Shown here in pieces: positions 36,050-47,910 of a stretch of DNA of 64,000 nt (the stretch's first letter is position 1; each line of letters opens with the position of its first letter). The DNA comes from Torymus aiolomorphi (Eukaryota; Arthropoda; Insecta; Hymenoptera; Torymidae). The notes beneath the pieces were generated by a model. That model did no database searches. It was given only the letters and a program-made list of their open reading frames with translations, and was not told where the DNA came from. Location of the stretch: contig CM070877.1 in NCBI GenBank assembly GCA_036365515.1, positions 11,104,601-11,168,600 on the forward strand, written 5' to 3'. The position numbers and the translations under genes were made by a program.

Positions 36050-37415
36050 TACCGACATAATTTTCAAACTAGTACATCTCATGAAAATACCAATAGAATC
36101 ATCAAAAAAAAAATCTGAGTGTAGTATTAGCATATACGGAGCGCTTGACAAACGTGTTTCTTCAAAAAAAATATGAGAATTTATTTAATTAAATAAAAAT
36201 CGTACTGTCGGTAAGTAGGAATCTGCAATTGACCAACTTTTCAAACGAGCATATCTAACGAAAATGCTAATAGAATCACTCAAAAAAATGCCTGGATATA
36301 GTGTTTATGTGTATGGAGCGCTTGACAAAATTTGTTTTCCGAATAAACGCTTGAATGTTGATTTAAAAAATATTGAAATTCACGGTTTCACATGGCCTTA
36401 ACAAAATATGTTTGGATATATGCAAAACCAAAACATTATTGCTCTCCGTAATAATGCACTCTTCTATCCTGCAAAGGTTCAAATCGATATTCCAAACCCC
36501 CCGAAAATGGCATTTTAACGAAATTTTCAAACCAATCCAAAATTTCGCGCAAATGCCTAATCTATTTGAAACTTTACAGGATGATGATAGATGAGTGCAT
36601 TGTTATGGAGGGCAGTGATATCTTGACTTTGCATTTAATAAAGTAAAAACTGTATAATTTGCTTACTCATAACGAACAAACGTTTTTCCTACTAAGATTT
36701 GATCTTAGAAAAAACCATTTTCCTCGTCGCGTATAGTAACGTGAAAAAGTATGTTGCCCAAATGGAAATCAGTTTTTCCCCAGTGCTCCGAATGAGTTTG
36801 AAGTATGAGCCTGATAACGCTGTCGATTTCCTCCTCCGCGTGGCCGTCATGATAATCAATCGCGCAGACGTCTCCTCCGCTATACTGTGCAGGTATATAC
36901 CTATACTACGACGATCAAATCAACCGAAAATGAATTATGGATGTAACCTTCGCTTTGTTCGTTTTTTTTTTTTTTTTTTTTCGTGGTAGACAAAAATCTC
37001 GCGCTGTTAGGTATTAGAAAGATTTTTCATAGATTCTATATTGTCTTTTACTTCACAATTCACATCACCTTAAGATTCTAAATGATTTTTTTTTAATATT
37101 TTTTAAATCAACATTCAAGCGTTTATTCGGAAAACAAATTTTTTCAAGCGCTCTGTACACATAAACACTATATCCAGGAATTTTTTTGGGTGATTTTATT
37201 AGCATTTTCGTTAGCTATGCTCGTTTGAAAAGTAGGTCAAATGCAGATTCCTACTTACCGACAGTACGGTTTTTATTTAATTAAATAAATTCTCATCATT
37301 TTTTTGGAAAAACTCGTTTGTCAAGCGCTCCATATATGTAAATACTATACTCGCAACTTTTTTTGGATGATTCTATTGGTATTTTCGTGAGATGTACTCG
37401 TTTGAAAAATAACGT
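36050..37415. mobile_element. Large inverted-repeat element, arms about 327 bp
   Basis: Left arm 36050-36376 and right arm 37089-37415 match in inverted orientation. Each arm is itself a diverged tandem duplication of about 170 bp sharing 'aatagaatca' and 'GGAGCGCTTGACAAA'. The spacer of about 710 bp has a T-run at 36962-36981 and no convincing gene. Confidence 0.8.
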
Positions 37416-38945
37416 CCGTACTATTTTCTCATCTACACGCGTCATTTCACATTTCAACATCCGACATCCATCTTTTTTCCCTATACATGACCAGCAAAAC
37501 AAAAAGAGAATCAATATTTCGACTTCCCCCCTTCCCCACCAATTTTTTCGACTTTGGCCACCCCTGCTTCATCACGGTACTTTTCCACTATCCCCGCTCC
37601 CATGGAAAATTCGGCCCTTCTTGCTGTATACTGCAGTGATATGTGTGCGACGAAGATGTAAGCAATCGGCGCAGCATGCGAAGAAGAGAAAGCGTGCTTG
37701 TGTGCGGCTGAAAAACTGCGTCGCCGATGCGCAGCAGGAGATATATATACTTAGAAGCTGAGTAGTTATAGCTATGTATAGCTTTCTCTCGTGGTTCATA
37801 GACATATGTTATAGGGCTGCAGACGCTAGAAAGGCGATCGAGTTTAGGTTTTAGGAATGACGGGCGAAAGTTGACGAATTTTTTTTCGGAAATGGCGAAC
37901 CTTTTGTTTTGGGGTAATCACGTTTTTCGGCTATTTTCGGCAGTTCTCCGACATTACCATCATAGATTATATTTCGACGCGACCTAAATTTAGGTTTTTA
38001 ATAAAGCATGCATGCAACGATTATTCCAATCTCCGCCGCAACTGTCTTCATCACCGGACGAATAATAATACATCCACTCTGTTATATTACATTCATCTCC
38101 ATCTCTATATGCCACGCGCGAATATACATTATGTTATATATGGGCCGTACACGAAAAAATAAGGAACAGGAAATAAAGAACAAGAATAGCATTGGTTAGT
38201 ATATCTATATATACCTCCTGTTCCTTCTGTATTTCATTGTTCCTCGTATATATAGATATAGAAGCCCATGTAATTGTGTACAGCCCATAACTGTGTCATC
38301 GTATGGACACGTGAACACCCATCGCGATGAGAATATATATATACCTACACACTAGCGCGCGTGTGCATGTATATAGGTATGCGTATAAATAGCTGTAATA
38401 GTTTCGCTTATCATTTTTGTCAAAACATTAAGTGTTTGTTTTTCCTCGGTATACCTAATATCTAATCTCTCCGCTCCAAATGCGGTGTACAACTACTAGT
38501 CGCAGCGGATTAGCTCGCGTTGTGATCGGGTTATCGCATATGCATGCGGACATTGTCTATGGATATAAGTACTATATAGTTTTGTTATCTGCGGGCTACT
38601 TACATACCTTTCTAGGAATTGTATGCGTGTATATGTATATATGGCTGATTTATGTAATATATAATAAGTAAAGGGTATGGGAGTGGCATATTTAATGGCC
38701 TTGAAGATTTGTTTTGGAATAAAGGAGATTGAAGATTTCGCGTAAAGGTTCGATTTACGATGAGTAATAATTTTTTAATACGCAATTACTATTACGTTGT
38801 ATATGCGTGTGTTATAAGTATGCAATATTTATTGCGTCACGAAAAAACTGCTATCGTATAATTCAGTGTCATTCTTATAAAACTTTGAATTTGTTCAGTT
38901 ACCACGTGGCGACCAGGCCAAACTGCTCTAAAATAAGTAAATATA
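37416..38945. other. Intergenic, no gene supported
   Basis: Contains (TATA)-type short repeats near 37740, 38200-38250 and 38330. Open frames at 37363, 38008 and 38480 lack recognisable domains. Confidence 0.45.
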
Positions 38946-39990
38946 CCGGGTGTCCCATTTTAAAACCACCAGGCAAATATCTCGAAAACTAAGGGAGATG
39001 GAAAAAAACTTTTAATACAAAAGTTGTAGGGTTCAGAGGGGCCCAACTGATCGTGACCTTGGTTATGACCTTGAGGTCAATGATCAAGTTCATTTGAAGG
39101 TCAAATCGATTTTTTCAAATGGGAACCCCCACTTTTGACCTCGTAAATGGAAAGAGCGGAAAATTTTACGTTCAGATATGTCCTTGAGTCAAGGTCATGG
39201 TCATGGTCATGGTCATGTTTAAAATCAAAATCAATCAACGCATCAAAACATTCCCATAATTAGGCATACGAGACAAATTTTTAAATACAAAAGTTGTAGG
39301 GTTCAGAGGGGCCCAACTGATCGTAACCTTGGTTATGACCTTGTGGTCAATGATCAAGGTCATTTGAAGATCAAATCGATTTTTTCAAATGGGAACCCCC
39401 ATTTTTGACCTCGTAAATGGAAAGAGCGGAAAATTTTACGTTCAGATATGTCCTTGAGTCAAGGCCATGGTCATGGTCATGGTCATGTTTAAAATCAAAA
39501 TCAATCAACGCATCCAAACATTCCCATAATTACGCATACGAGTGTTAAATACAGAAGTTGTAGGGTTTGGAGCGGCCCAACTGATCGTGACCTTGGTTAT
39601 GACCTTGAGGTCAATGATCAAGGTCATTTGAAGGTCAAATCGATTTTTTCAAATGGGAACCCCTATTTTTGACCTCGTAAATGGAAAGAGCGGAAAATTT
39701 TACTATTTTTACTATTATCAATATTTACCAGGGTTAACCACTTATATCAAATAATAACAAAAGTTAATAAGGGTTGACCACCTGTATCCAATAGTGACCG
39801 GTAGTATTCAGCATTGATCGGTAATAGTCAATAATTATTACTGTTTACATCAAATTGTTTTCAAATTGAGCACACTTATATTGGCACAGAAAATTAAACT
39901 TTTTCGTTTTAAAATATTGTATAGTATAATAACATATTATTTCTTTTGTGGTGTGTTTTGATAAATAATTGCATTTACAACTAAAAAAGA

Positions 39991-41059
39991 ATGCCTGACT
40001 ATTCTGCTAATGAAATAGTTGACATTCTTCTTATTTTAGGAGAATGTCGACGAAACTATCGAGAGACAAGCAGATTGTATCGTGCTCGGTTCCCTCAACG
40101 ACAACATCCTGATCATACGGTAATACGTGACATTGAACTGCGCGGTCGACAAGGAAACTTCGTTTGAAGAAGGAGGACACTGAATGAACACGATTATGAA
40201 AATAATCCTCGCTTTCTTGATGTTCTAGCCATGGTACATTTAAATGTTCATGTCAGTTTACGCGAAATCGAGTTAACAATGGGTATTCCAAGATCTACGG
40301 CCAGTAGATATTTACGATATGCGCATTACCATCCTTACCACATTACTCTAAATCAAGCTTTAATTGTGGAAGATTATCGACGGAGAATAACATTTTGCCA
40401 ATGGGCAACACAACAAATTACCGATGATGAAAATTTCTTTAACAATGTTCTTTTTAGCGACGAGGCTACATTTCAGAGTACTGGTATGTTGAATCGCCAT
40501 AATTGCCACTACTGGTCTCCTGTTAATCCTCATTGGATACGAGAAGTTGGTCATCAGCATCGCTGGAATGTAACGGTATGGTGTGGTATTATTAACGGAT
40601 GTCTGATTGGACCTTATTTTTTTTGAAGGTCACGTAACTCAACATACTTATTTACAGTTGCTGAGAGACGAGCTGCCACTCTTTCTAGAAAACGTTGATC
40701 TCCATACAAGGGCCAGAATCTGGCTACAACAAGATGGTGCTCCTCCACATTATGCCAGAATTGTCAGAGATTTTCTTAATGAAAGGTTTAACGGTCGATG
40801 GATTGGTAGAGGAGGTCCCGTAGCATGGCCATCAAGATCTCCAGATCTGACATCTCCAGATTTTTATTTATGGGGCTTCCTAAAAAATACAGTCTACAGC
40901 AACAGGCCAACTACAAGAGATGACATGATTCAAAGGATTACACAAATCTGCTTAAGTATTCCACGTCAAGTATTATTAAATACTGTTAGAAACTTTAAAA
41001 GGAGAATAGAATGTTGTCAACAAGTAAATGGTGCAACTTTTGAGCATCTTCTTCAGTAA
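39991..41059 (+). pseudogene. Transposase of the 38946-42177 element, two lesions
   Basis: Starts ATGCCTGAC with a helix-turn-helix N-terminus of the DUF4817 kind (SANEIVDILLILGECRRNY...TSRLYRARFP). Catalytic core: FSDEATF, LQQDGAPPHY, and SRSPDLTSPDFYLWG. I count 41 residues between the second and third Asp, hence DD41D. An in-frame TGA lies at 40165-40167, and one extra T in the T-run at 40617-40624 shifts the frame. The second half ends properly at 41057-41059. Both lesions are single-base, so inactivation looks recent. Confidence 0.9.
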
Positions 41060-41130
41060 ATGGTGACCGAAACACTTGGATCCTATGACTAAATACACAT
41101 GAACGTGGAATTTTCCAATGAATTTTTAGC

Positions 41131-41371
41131 TGGCCTGATCATCCCCGACCTTGCCTTAACTGGCCGGGTCATTTCCGACCTTGCCTTAACTGACCGGGTC
41201 ATCTCCGACCTTGCCTTAACTGGCCGGGTCATCTCCGACCTTGCCTTAACTGTCCGGGTCATTTCCGACCTTGCCTTAACTGGCCGGGTCATCTCCGACC
41301 TTGCCTTAACTGGCCGGGTAATCTCCGACCTTGCCTTAGGTGACCGGATCATCTCCGACTTTGCTCTTAAC
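41131..41371 (+). repeat. 30-bp tandem array, eight units, inside the transposon
   Basis: Units start at 41131 and every 30 bp to 41341 (TGGCCGGGTCATCTCCGACC then TTGCCTTAAC). The period is a multiple of three, so both strands appear open with the decapeptide TGRVISDLAL repeated. Non-coding is more likely. Confidence 0.92.
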
Positions 41372-42177
41372 TGCACGGAAACTGACCATAACTTTGACCA
41401 TGACCTTAACCCAAGGTCATATCAGAATTTTTCGGTTTTTCTATTTACGAGGTCAAAAGTGAGGGTTGCCGTTAAACAAAATTGATTTAACCTTCAAACG
41501 ACATCATCCTTGACCTCAAGTTCATGGTCAAGGTCACGATCAGTTGGGCCCCTCCAAACACTACAACTTCTGTATTTAACACTCGTATGCGTAATTATGG
41601 GAATGTTTGGATGCGTTGATTGATTTTGATTTTAAACATGACCATGACCATGACCATGGCCTTGACTCAAGGACATATCTAAACGTAAAATTTTCCGCTC
41701 TTTCCATTTACGAGGTCAAAAGTGGGGGTTCCCATTTGAAAAAATCGATTTGACCTTCAAATGACCTTGATCATTGACCTCAAGGTCATAACCAAGGTTA
41801 CGATCAGTTGGGCCCCTCTGAACCCTACAACTTTTGTATTTAACAATTTGTCTCGTATACCTAATTATGGGAATGTTTTGATGCGTTTATTGATTTTGAT
41901 TTTATACATGACCATGACCATCACCATGACCTTGACTCAAGGACATATCTGAACGTAAAATTTTCCGCTCTTTCCATTTACGAGGTCAAAAGTGGGGGTT
42001 CCCATTTGAAAAAATCGATTTGACCTTCAAATGAACTTGATCATTGACCTCAAGGTCATAACCAAGGTCACGATCAGTTGGGCCCTCTGAACCCTACAAC
42101 TTTTGTATTAAAAGTTTTTTTCCATCTCCCTTAGTTTTCGAGATATTTGCCTGGTGGTTTTAAAATGGGACACCCGG

Positions 42178-42700
42178 TATAAACTTCGCGTAAATACGAA
42201 ACATTCAACTGTAATAATAAACTTTCAAGTATACGAAAACTGCTTTTCACTATAATTAAATTAATTACTCCGACCAATTAACCTATTAGTTGTTACGCAA
42301 TAAACAATCGACGGCTATTATCACCACGTGTATCCCAATCTCCCCCTACCTCCCAACAGCTCGCATTTCTTCTTCTTCTTCTTCTTCTTTCCTTCAAAAT
42401 CAGCTGATCGCATAAACATCAACATAAATATCTGGAACCACGCGCTCGCATTACTTATACTATATTCATGTACTTATACATATGTATTCTTCATTCAACA
42501 ATCCATAACAGCCGAAATACATCCACCATGTCCTCCTAACCTATCCCACGCGCGTATCTAATCGGCAGCTCCGAAAAACTTATACCTAGTACTTTATCCC
42601 ATTACGCGCGATCGAAACTCAGCGCGCGACCGCTCGAGAGATGCGCCGCACTCCGCGCGCGCTGCACAATAATAAAAACACAAACAGGAATATATATTTG
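42178..42700. other. Intergenic before ATG101
   Basis: A (TTC)n run near 42367-42390. No gene seen. Confidence 0.5.
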
Positions 42701-43405
42701 CGGAATGGAGGGGGAGCGAGAGCGGAGAGAGAGAGAGAGAAAGAGACAGAGCACTGAGCAGAGCTGCTGATGGTGTAAGTATAGTATCTTAGTATATATC
42801 GCTACGCGTGCGTGCGTCGCGTTAGTAGTGGTAGTGGCAGCCCTCTCGGCCAGCTGCTCCTGTTTACCGACAAATGCGCGTCAAGGAGACGACGACGACG
42901 ACGGAGCGTAGGTAGCCAGCCATATATCTGCCATAAACGCACTCGCCAGAGGAGAGGAAAGGGAGCGGGAGGCCGAGTGATATTGGCGTGGGTGAGCGAC
43001 GGAGAAGACGTGCGTGGCATGGAGCACGCTGCCACGGTGTAGGACGAGGAGGAGGAGGAGGAAGAGCTGCGGTAGAGTCCAAGGTGAGCGCGAGACGCGG
43101 TGTCTGTCTCTCTTTCTCTCTGTCTCTTTGCTCGCCTTTGTGTGTCGTGTCGTCGCGCGACGAGGATGACGACGACGTTGCATGGTTTTTCGGGGCTGCG
43201 AGAGCGCGGAGAGCACACGCGCACGACCGACGAGAGCGCGAGAAAGAGAGTTACGTAAACGACGCGTGTGTAGAACGAGAGGAGGGAGAGACAGAGGAGT
43301 AGAAAGAAGAAGAAGTGAGCAGAGAGACGCAAGAGAGACGTTGACTCTGCAGCTTTTTATCGGTGACTTAGGTGTGATGACCACGATATTGTTTTGCTTG
43401 AGCAG

Positions 43406-43440
<35 letters not shown>

Positions 43441-43553
43441 CTGCTGCTGTTGGCTGCTGCTGTTCGATGAGGCAGAGGAGCAACTGAGGGATAGAGTGCG
43501 ATGACCAGTGTTGTGCAGCCAACAGCGGAGGAAGCACACTGATTTGAGGTTAG
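42701..43553 (+). promoter_or_regulatory. Promoter and probable 5' non-coding exon of ATG101
   Basis: GC-rich with GAGA-type repeats (42716-42750), GACGAC repeats, and a CTG/CAG run at about 43407-43463. A donor-like TTAG|GTAAGAAG occurs at 43553-43554, and the ATG101 coding exon is preceded by a good acceptor (TTTCCAG near 44846), which suggests a spliced 5' UTR. Transcription start not determined. Confidence 0.4.
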
Positions 43554-44846
43554 GTAAGAAGCGATGAGTCAAGATTAAGTGAGACACTCGTAGACAGAAA
43601 GTCATTGTCCTTGGGGGGGACTGACGAGAGGTAGATAAGAATGGCAAGTGTTTAGAGGTGAGCAGACCAGTGGTGCGGTGAGGTGTTGTAGGACAAGTGT
43701 CGAGGGTGATACTGTGGAAATTTAAGGGAGCGAAAGGGATTTGTACAGGTAAAAGGGTATTTTGGAAGATGTCGAGATAAAAGGCTTGATTCTATGGTTA
43801 TTTTGGGAATTGGAGTTTCACAAAAGAGTGTTTTGCGACAGAGCATTGAGATTTGAGGCTATAAATATCTTAATGAGTTCAGGGGATTAGGAGGGTACTG
43901 TATGGGGCATAAAGCTAATCTTGAAATTAAAAGTCAAATTGACCAATAAATGCTGGTAATAGTTTCCTAGTTTAATACTACAAGTTATTCATTATGTAAT
44001 TAAGATAAGAGGCAAAGACTTTTTCTAGGCTGCATCAATTTAGTGTTAGTTGTATATTGATGGAATAAAAAATCAGTGAGTTGGGCAAGAAACGTTAAGT
44101 TTGTTGATTTTTGATAAACTATTGTTTTGCATTTCTAGTTTTTATCTATGTTGGAGCTTCAAATATCATTTTTGACAGTTGTTATGTTATGTAAATTGCA
44201 TTTGTTAAAAAAGTAAACTTTGTTACATAAACAAAGTGTTTCTGAATGATGCAATTGAACTCAAATTATAGCGAAATATCTGAAAATTCCACATTAAGGA
44301 AAATAAATATTTTTTAATTATAGCTTTCTACTGATAGATTAATTGAATTAATATTATTTTTAAACATGGCATACAGATGTTTTGATATGTTACTGACTAC
44401 AAGATTAATAATAAAGTATTTTTTCAGTGATTATTAAAAAAATATTGTTATGTATTTAAAATATAAATGTATTCTTTATTCATCGCTAGAAAAGATAATA
44501 CATTCAGTCAGTTGATTTTTATTAGAAAATTTGTTATTAGCAGAATAAAATGAAATTATGATAGATTGTGTTTTGTACTCTATTTGCTCTTGCATTTAAA
44601 TCACATGCAAAAAGTACAATAAAAAAAATGAAATTACTTTTCTGTTATTCACAGATTTTCCTGGTGATGTTTACATGATCAGCTAAATTGTTGTGTACTT
44701 GGAAGGCAGATAACTGTACAAATAAACATAGTAGATTAGACATTGAAACATAAGAAAACAGAGACATAATTAATACAACAGAAATAAAAAAAAAAATTTA
44801 CCCAAAAAGCCACGTGAATACTAATATCCCCCCCTTCGATTTCCAG
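43554..44846 (+). other. Putative 5' UTR intron of ATG101
   Basis: AT-rich, bounded by GTAAGAAG and TTCGATTTCCAG. No coding features. Confidence 0.35.
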
Positions 44847-44911
44847 ACCAGCAGGGCCACGAGTAGAGGTACGTGAACGAGCGTCGGTAGCGCCGTCATA
44901 TCCTAGCAGCC

Positions 44912-45568
44912 ATGAACGCGCGCACGCAGATGTTCGAGCTGAGCATGGAGGGCCGTCAGGTGGACGAGGCCGTGGCCTCGATCTTCCACAGCGTTCTGTT
45001 CCACCGCAGTCTCGGCAAGTTCAAGTACAAGCAGGAGGGCAGCTACTCGGTAGGCACGCTCGGCTACCAGGATGTCGACTGCGACTTCATTGATTTCACC
45101 TACGTCTGCTGCTCGTCGGTCCATCTCGATCAAACCCTGAAAAGGGAGATATCCGGTTTCTCCGAGGCGCTGAGAAGTAACGGCAGCCCTGGCAGCGGTC
45201 AGATATCCCTGGAATTCTTCCAGAAGAAGAAAAACCGCTGGCCATTCCCACCGGAATGCATACCCTGGGAGGTCTGGACCGTACGCTTGGAGCTCATTAA
45301 GTTGGCCTCGGAGCACGAGAGACAGGTGTGCAGGGAGAAGGTCGGAGATCTGTTGACGGACAAAGTGCTGTACATAGCGGAGGTGATGAACCGTCACGAT
45401 TACCTGCCGAAGATGCCGAACCAGACAGAGCTCGACCTCATCTTCGACACGTCCTATCCGGACGTGCAGCCGTACCTCTTCAAGCTCTCATTCTCAACGT
45501 CCGGACCGACGAGCACCACCGTCGGCCACACCATGAAGAAGCTCATCAAGGAGACGCTGTCTATTTAG
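44912..45568 (+). CDS. ATG101: Autophagy-related protein 101
   Basis: A single 218-residue coding exon, the same length as vertebrate ATG101. ATG101 is a HORMA-fold protein that binds and stabilises ATG13 in the ULK1/Atg1 initiation complex at the phagophore site. Recognisable family stretches are EGRQVDEA near the start, YSVGTLGYQDVDCDFIDFTY (about 46-65), LEFFQKKKNRWPFPPECIPW (about 100-119, including the WF-finger residues that recruit downstream factors), CREKVGDLL, EVMNRHDYLPKMP and DVQPYLFK. The start (CAGCCATGA) has a good context. The frame is intact and GC-rich relative to its surroundings. The 5' UTR is probably spliced. Confidence 0.97.
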   Translation: MNARTQMFELSMEGRQVDEAVASIFHSVLFHRSLGKFKYKQEGSYSVGTLGYQDVDCDFIDFTYVCCSSVHLDQTLKREISGFSEALRSNGSPGSGQISLEFFQKKKNRWPFPPECIPWEVWTVRLELIKLASEHERQVCREKVGDLLTDKVLYIAEVMNRHDYLPKMPNQTELDLIFDTSYPDVQPYLFKLSFSTSGPTSTTVGHTMKKLIKETLSI

Positions 45569-46186
45569 TTGCGCTTCTGACCTCGACAACCACCACCCTA
45601 CGCGCACGATCTGATTATACGTCATAGGAAACAATTGTATATGGCACTAACAAAATTTCTTCCGTTCACGTGCAATTTTTGTTTTCTTTTTTTCGTTTCT
45701 CCCGCTCTATACTTTCATTCATAGTATTATTACTTTGTACGTATATACCGTTATTAATTGTAAAAGTAATATGGTTACACTTTGTTGCTTATATATTGTA
45801 CGATGAGAAAGATACGAGAGATAGTATATATACACATAGATATATAGGTTTTCTTCGGTACGGTATTTCGCGTGAAATTTCTCGCCAGTCCTGTATGATA
45901 TTTACGGCGTTAACGATCGGATGTATTGTATAGTGGCCAGCGAATTTTTCCAATTCCGTAACTCAATAGTTTGTACAAAAAAAAAAAAAAAAGAAAAACC
46001 AAGTGAGAGACACTTTCAATCGATCGGTAAAACAGATCCGCACGTTTGCTTCAATCAAAAAAAGAAAAAAAAAAGAAAAAAATCATACCTTCTTCACGCA
46101 GCAGCTATGTCCTTTGCCGGTATGCATATGTTCGTTCGACTGATAGTACAAATGGTAAAATTAAGTTTTTCTCCGATGTATGTGTA

Positions 46187-46224
<38 letters not shown>

Positions 46225-47570
46225 ATGGGGTTGTGATTACACAGGTGTGATAATACTGCGGCGGGATTGTGGGTGTCTGCGTACATGTCATATATACGTA
46301 GTGAAAGTTATTGAGCAAATGGGCATAAATAAATAAACAAATAAAAATATAGTACTAAAGAGAAGAAGGAAAAAGAAGAAGGAACTTTGTGCGCGCGAGA
46401 TTAGAGAGAGAGAGAGAATTTCTTATAACGAGTTCATGTACAGTGTGATTGTTATTTATTCCAATTCTCCTCGACTCACACGCTCGAACTCTCCTTGTAC
46501 GATGACTTTTTGTGTCCACGTTTCACGTACGTTATTATTACTGTCATCGTCATTCTTCTTATTACTACTATTACCGATTCTTGTACTATTTAATAATCGA
46601 ACCCTTTGCGCGCGTGTCGCGTCGCATCGGCGGCCGCGCGTCTCTCTTCTCCCGTACATTTTTGTAGATAACCTCGTGCCTTGGCGCCGATTTTAGAGAA
46701 ACAAACAGAAAGACAGACAAACTAAACCTTCCCTCCCCTCCCTGTGTAACGGTATGTTTGCGTGCGCTTGGTTTTGGGGCTGTAGCGGGACCGAACTTTG
46801 CGGTTGTCGCGAGGCGTCTTTGAGTAGTGTCTATATGTACTTACGGATAAGTTCAACGAGAAATTTAAAGTTTCTTCACAAAAGAAATAGGGAAAATAGA
46901 GAAGAAAGCGGTGAAAAGTTGTGTAAAAAAAGACATGCTTAAATTGCTATTTTTGTACTTGAGGGAAGAAAAGGATACGCGTAGATTGTTACGGAAAGTG
47001 TGCGGTATACATATATACATCTATTGTGAAATTTGTATTGCATCTCGCGCTATATAGAGGTTTTTTTATATCGTTTTAGCTATGTGATGGCTAAAATTCT
47101 TTTCGTAATTTTGATATATACGTATATGTATGTAACTAAATATTAAAGATTAATTGTGGTGGATGACAATTTCGCGAAAATTTGAGCGTTTATTTGTCAC
47201 GCGCGCGCTGCCGAGTTAGCTCTCGTCGTCATCCCAACAACCAAGCAAAACTTATGGTATGTAATAACGTTCTGTGTACAATTTTGAATTTTTCCTTCAA
47301 ATCGATGCATATAGTGATACGGCCGACGCTGTCGATAGTCGCTCGGATACAGACTCGGCGCGTCGCGTCGCCCCGTTTTACCATCAAAATATATAAGATT
47401 AATGATAAAACGACCACTAGCATGAAAGAACGTGACATACATACTCACACACATACACACATACACGTATATAAACACAGACACATTTGTAAAAAGTTTA
47501 AACAGAATAGATAGAATTGTAATATAGATAAAAATGTCAACTTCTATGATCACGAGGAAAAAACAGATGG
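45569..47570. other. 3' region of ATG101
   Basis: Holds A-runs (45977-45992, 46058-46082), a (GT) tract at 46189-46220, and AATAAATAAACAAATAAA at about 46326, a likely polyadenylation region. No second gene seen. Confidence 0.45.

Positions 47571-47910
<340 letters not shown>

Larger units (their letters stand above)
38946..42177 (+). mobile_element. Tc1/mariner-superfamily element (DD41D type) with very long TIRs
   Basis: Ends CCGGGTGTCCCATTTTAAAA and TTTTAAAATGGGACACCCGG are perfect inverted repeats flanked by TA (38944-38945 and 42178-42179). TIRs extend about 740 bp (about 38946-39690 and 41450-42177). Each holds nearly three tandem subunits of about 260 bp rich in AAGGTCA/TGACCTT. Between them lie a broken transposase and a 30-bp tandem array. 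Structure is complete, but coding capacity is lost. Confidence 0.92.

Noticed and set aside
41089..41485. Repetitive proteins on both strands over the 30-bp array
   Set aside because: The period is divisible by three, so open frames are automatic; located in the non-coding part of the transposon.
42802..43647. Ser-rich and Arg-rich open frames upstream of ATG101
   Set aside because: They arise from GAC, GAG and CTG repeats in a GC-rich promoter/5' UTR region and have no homologue-like segment.
44903..45397. 164-codon minus-strand frame opposite ATG101
   Set aside because: It lies entirely antisense to a well-recognised gene and reflects its GC-rich codon use.
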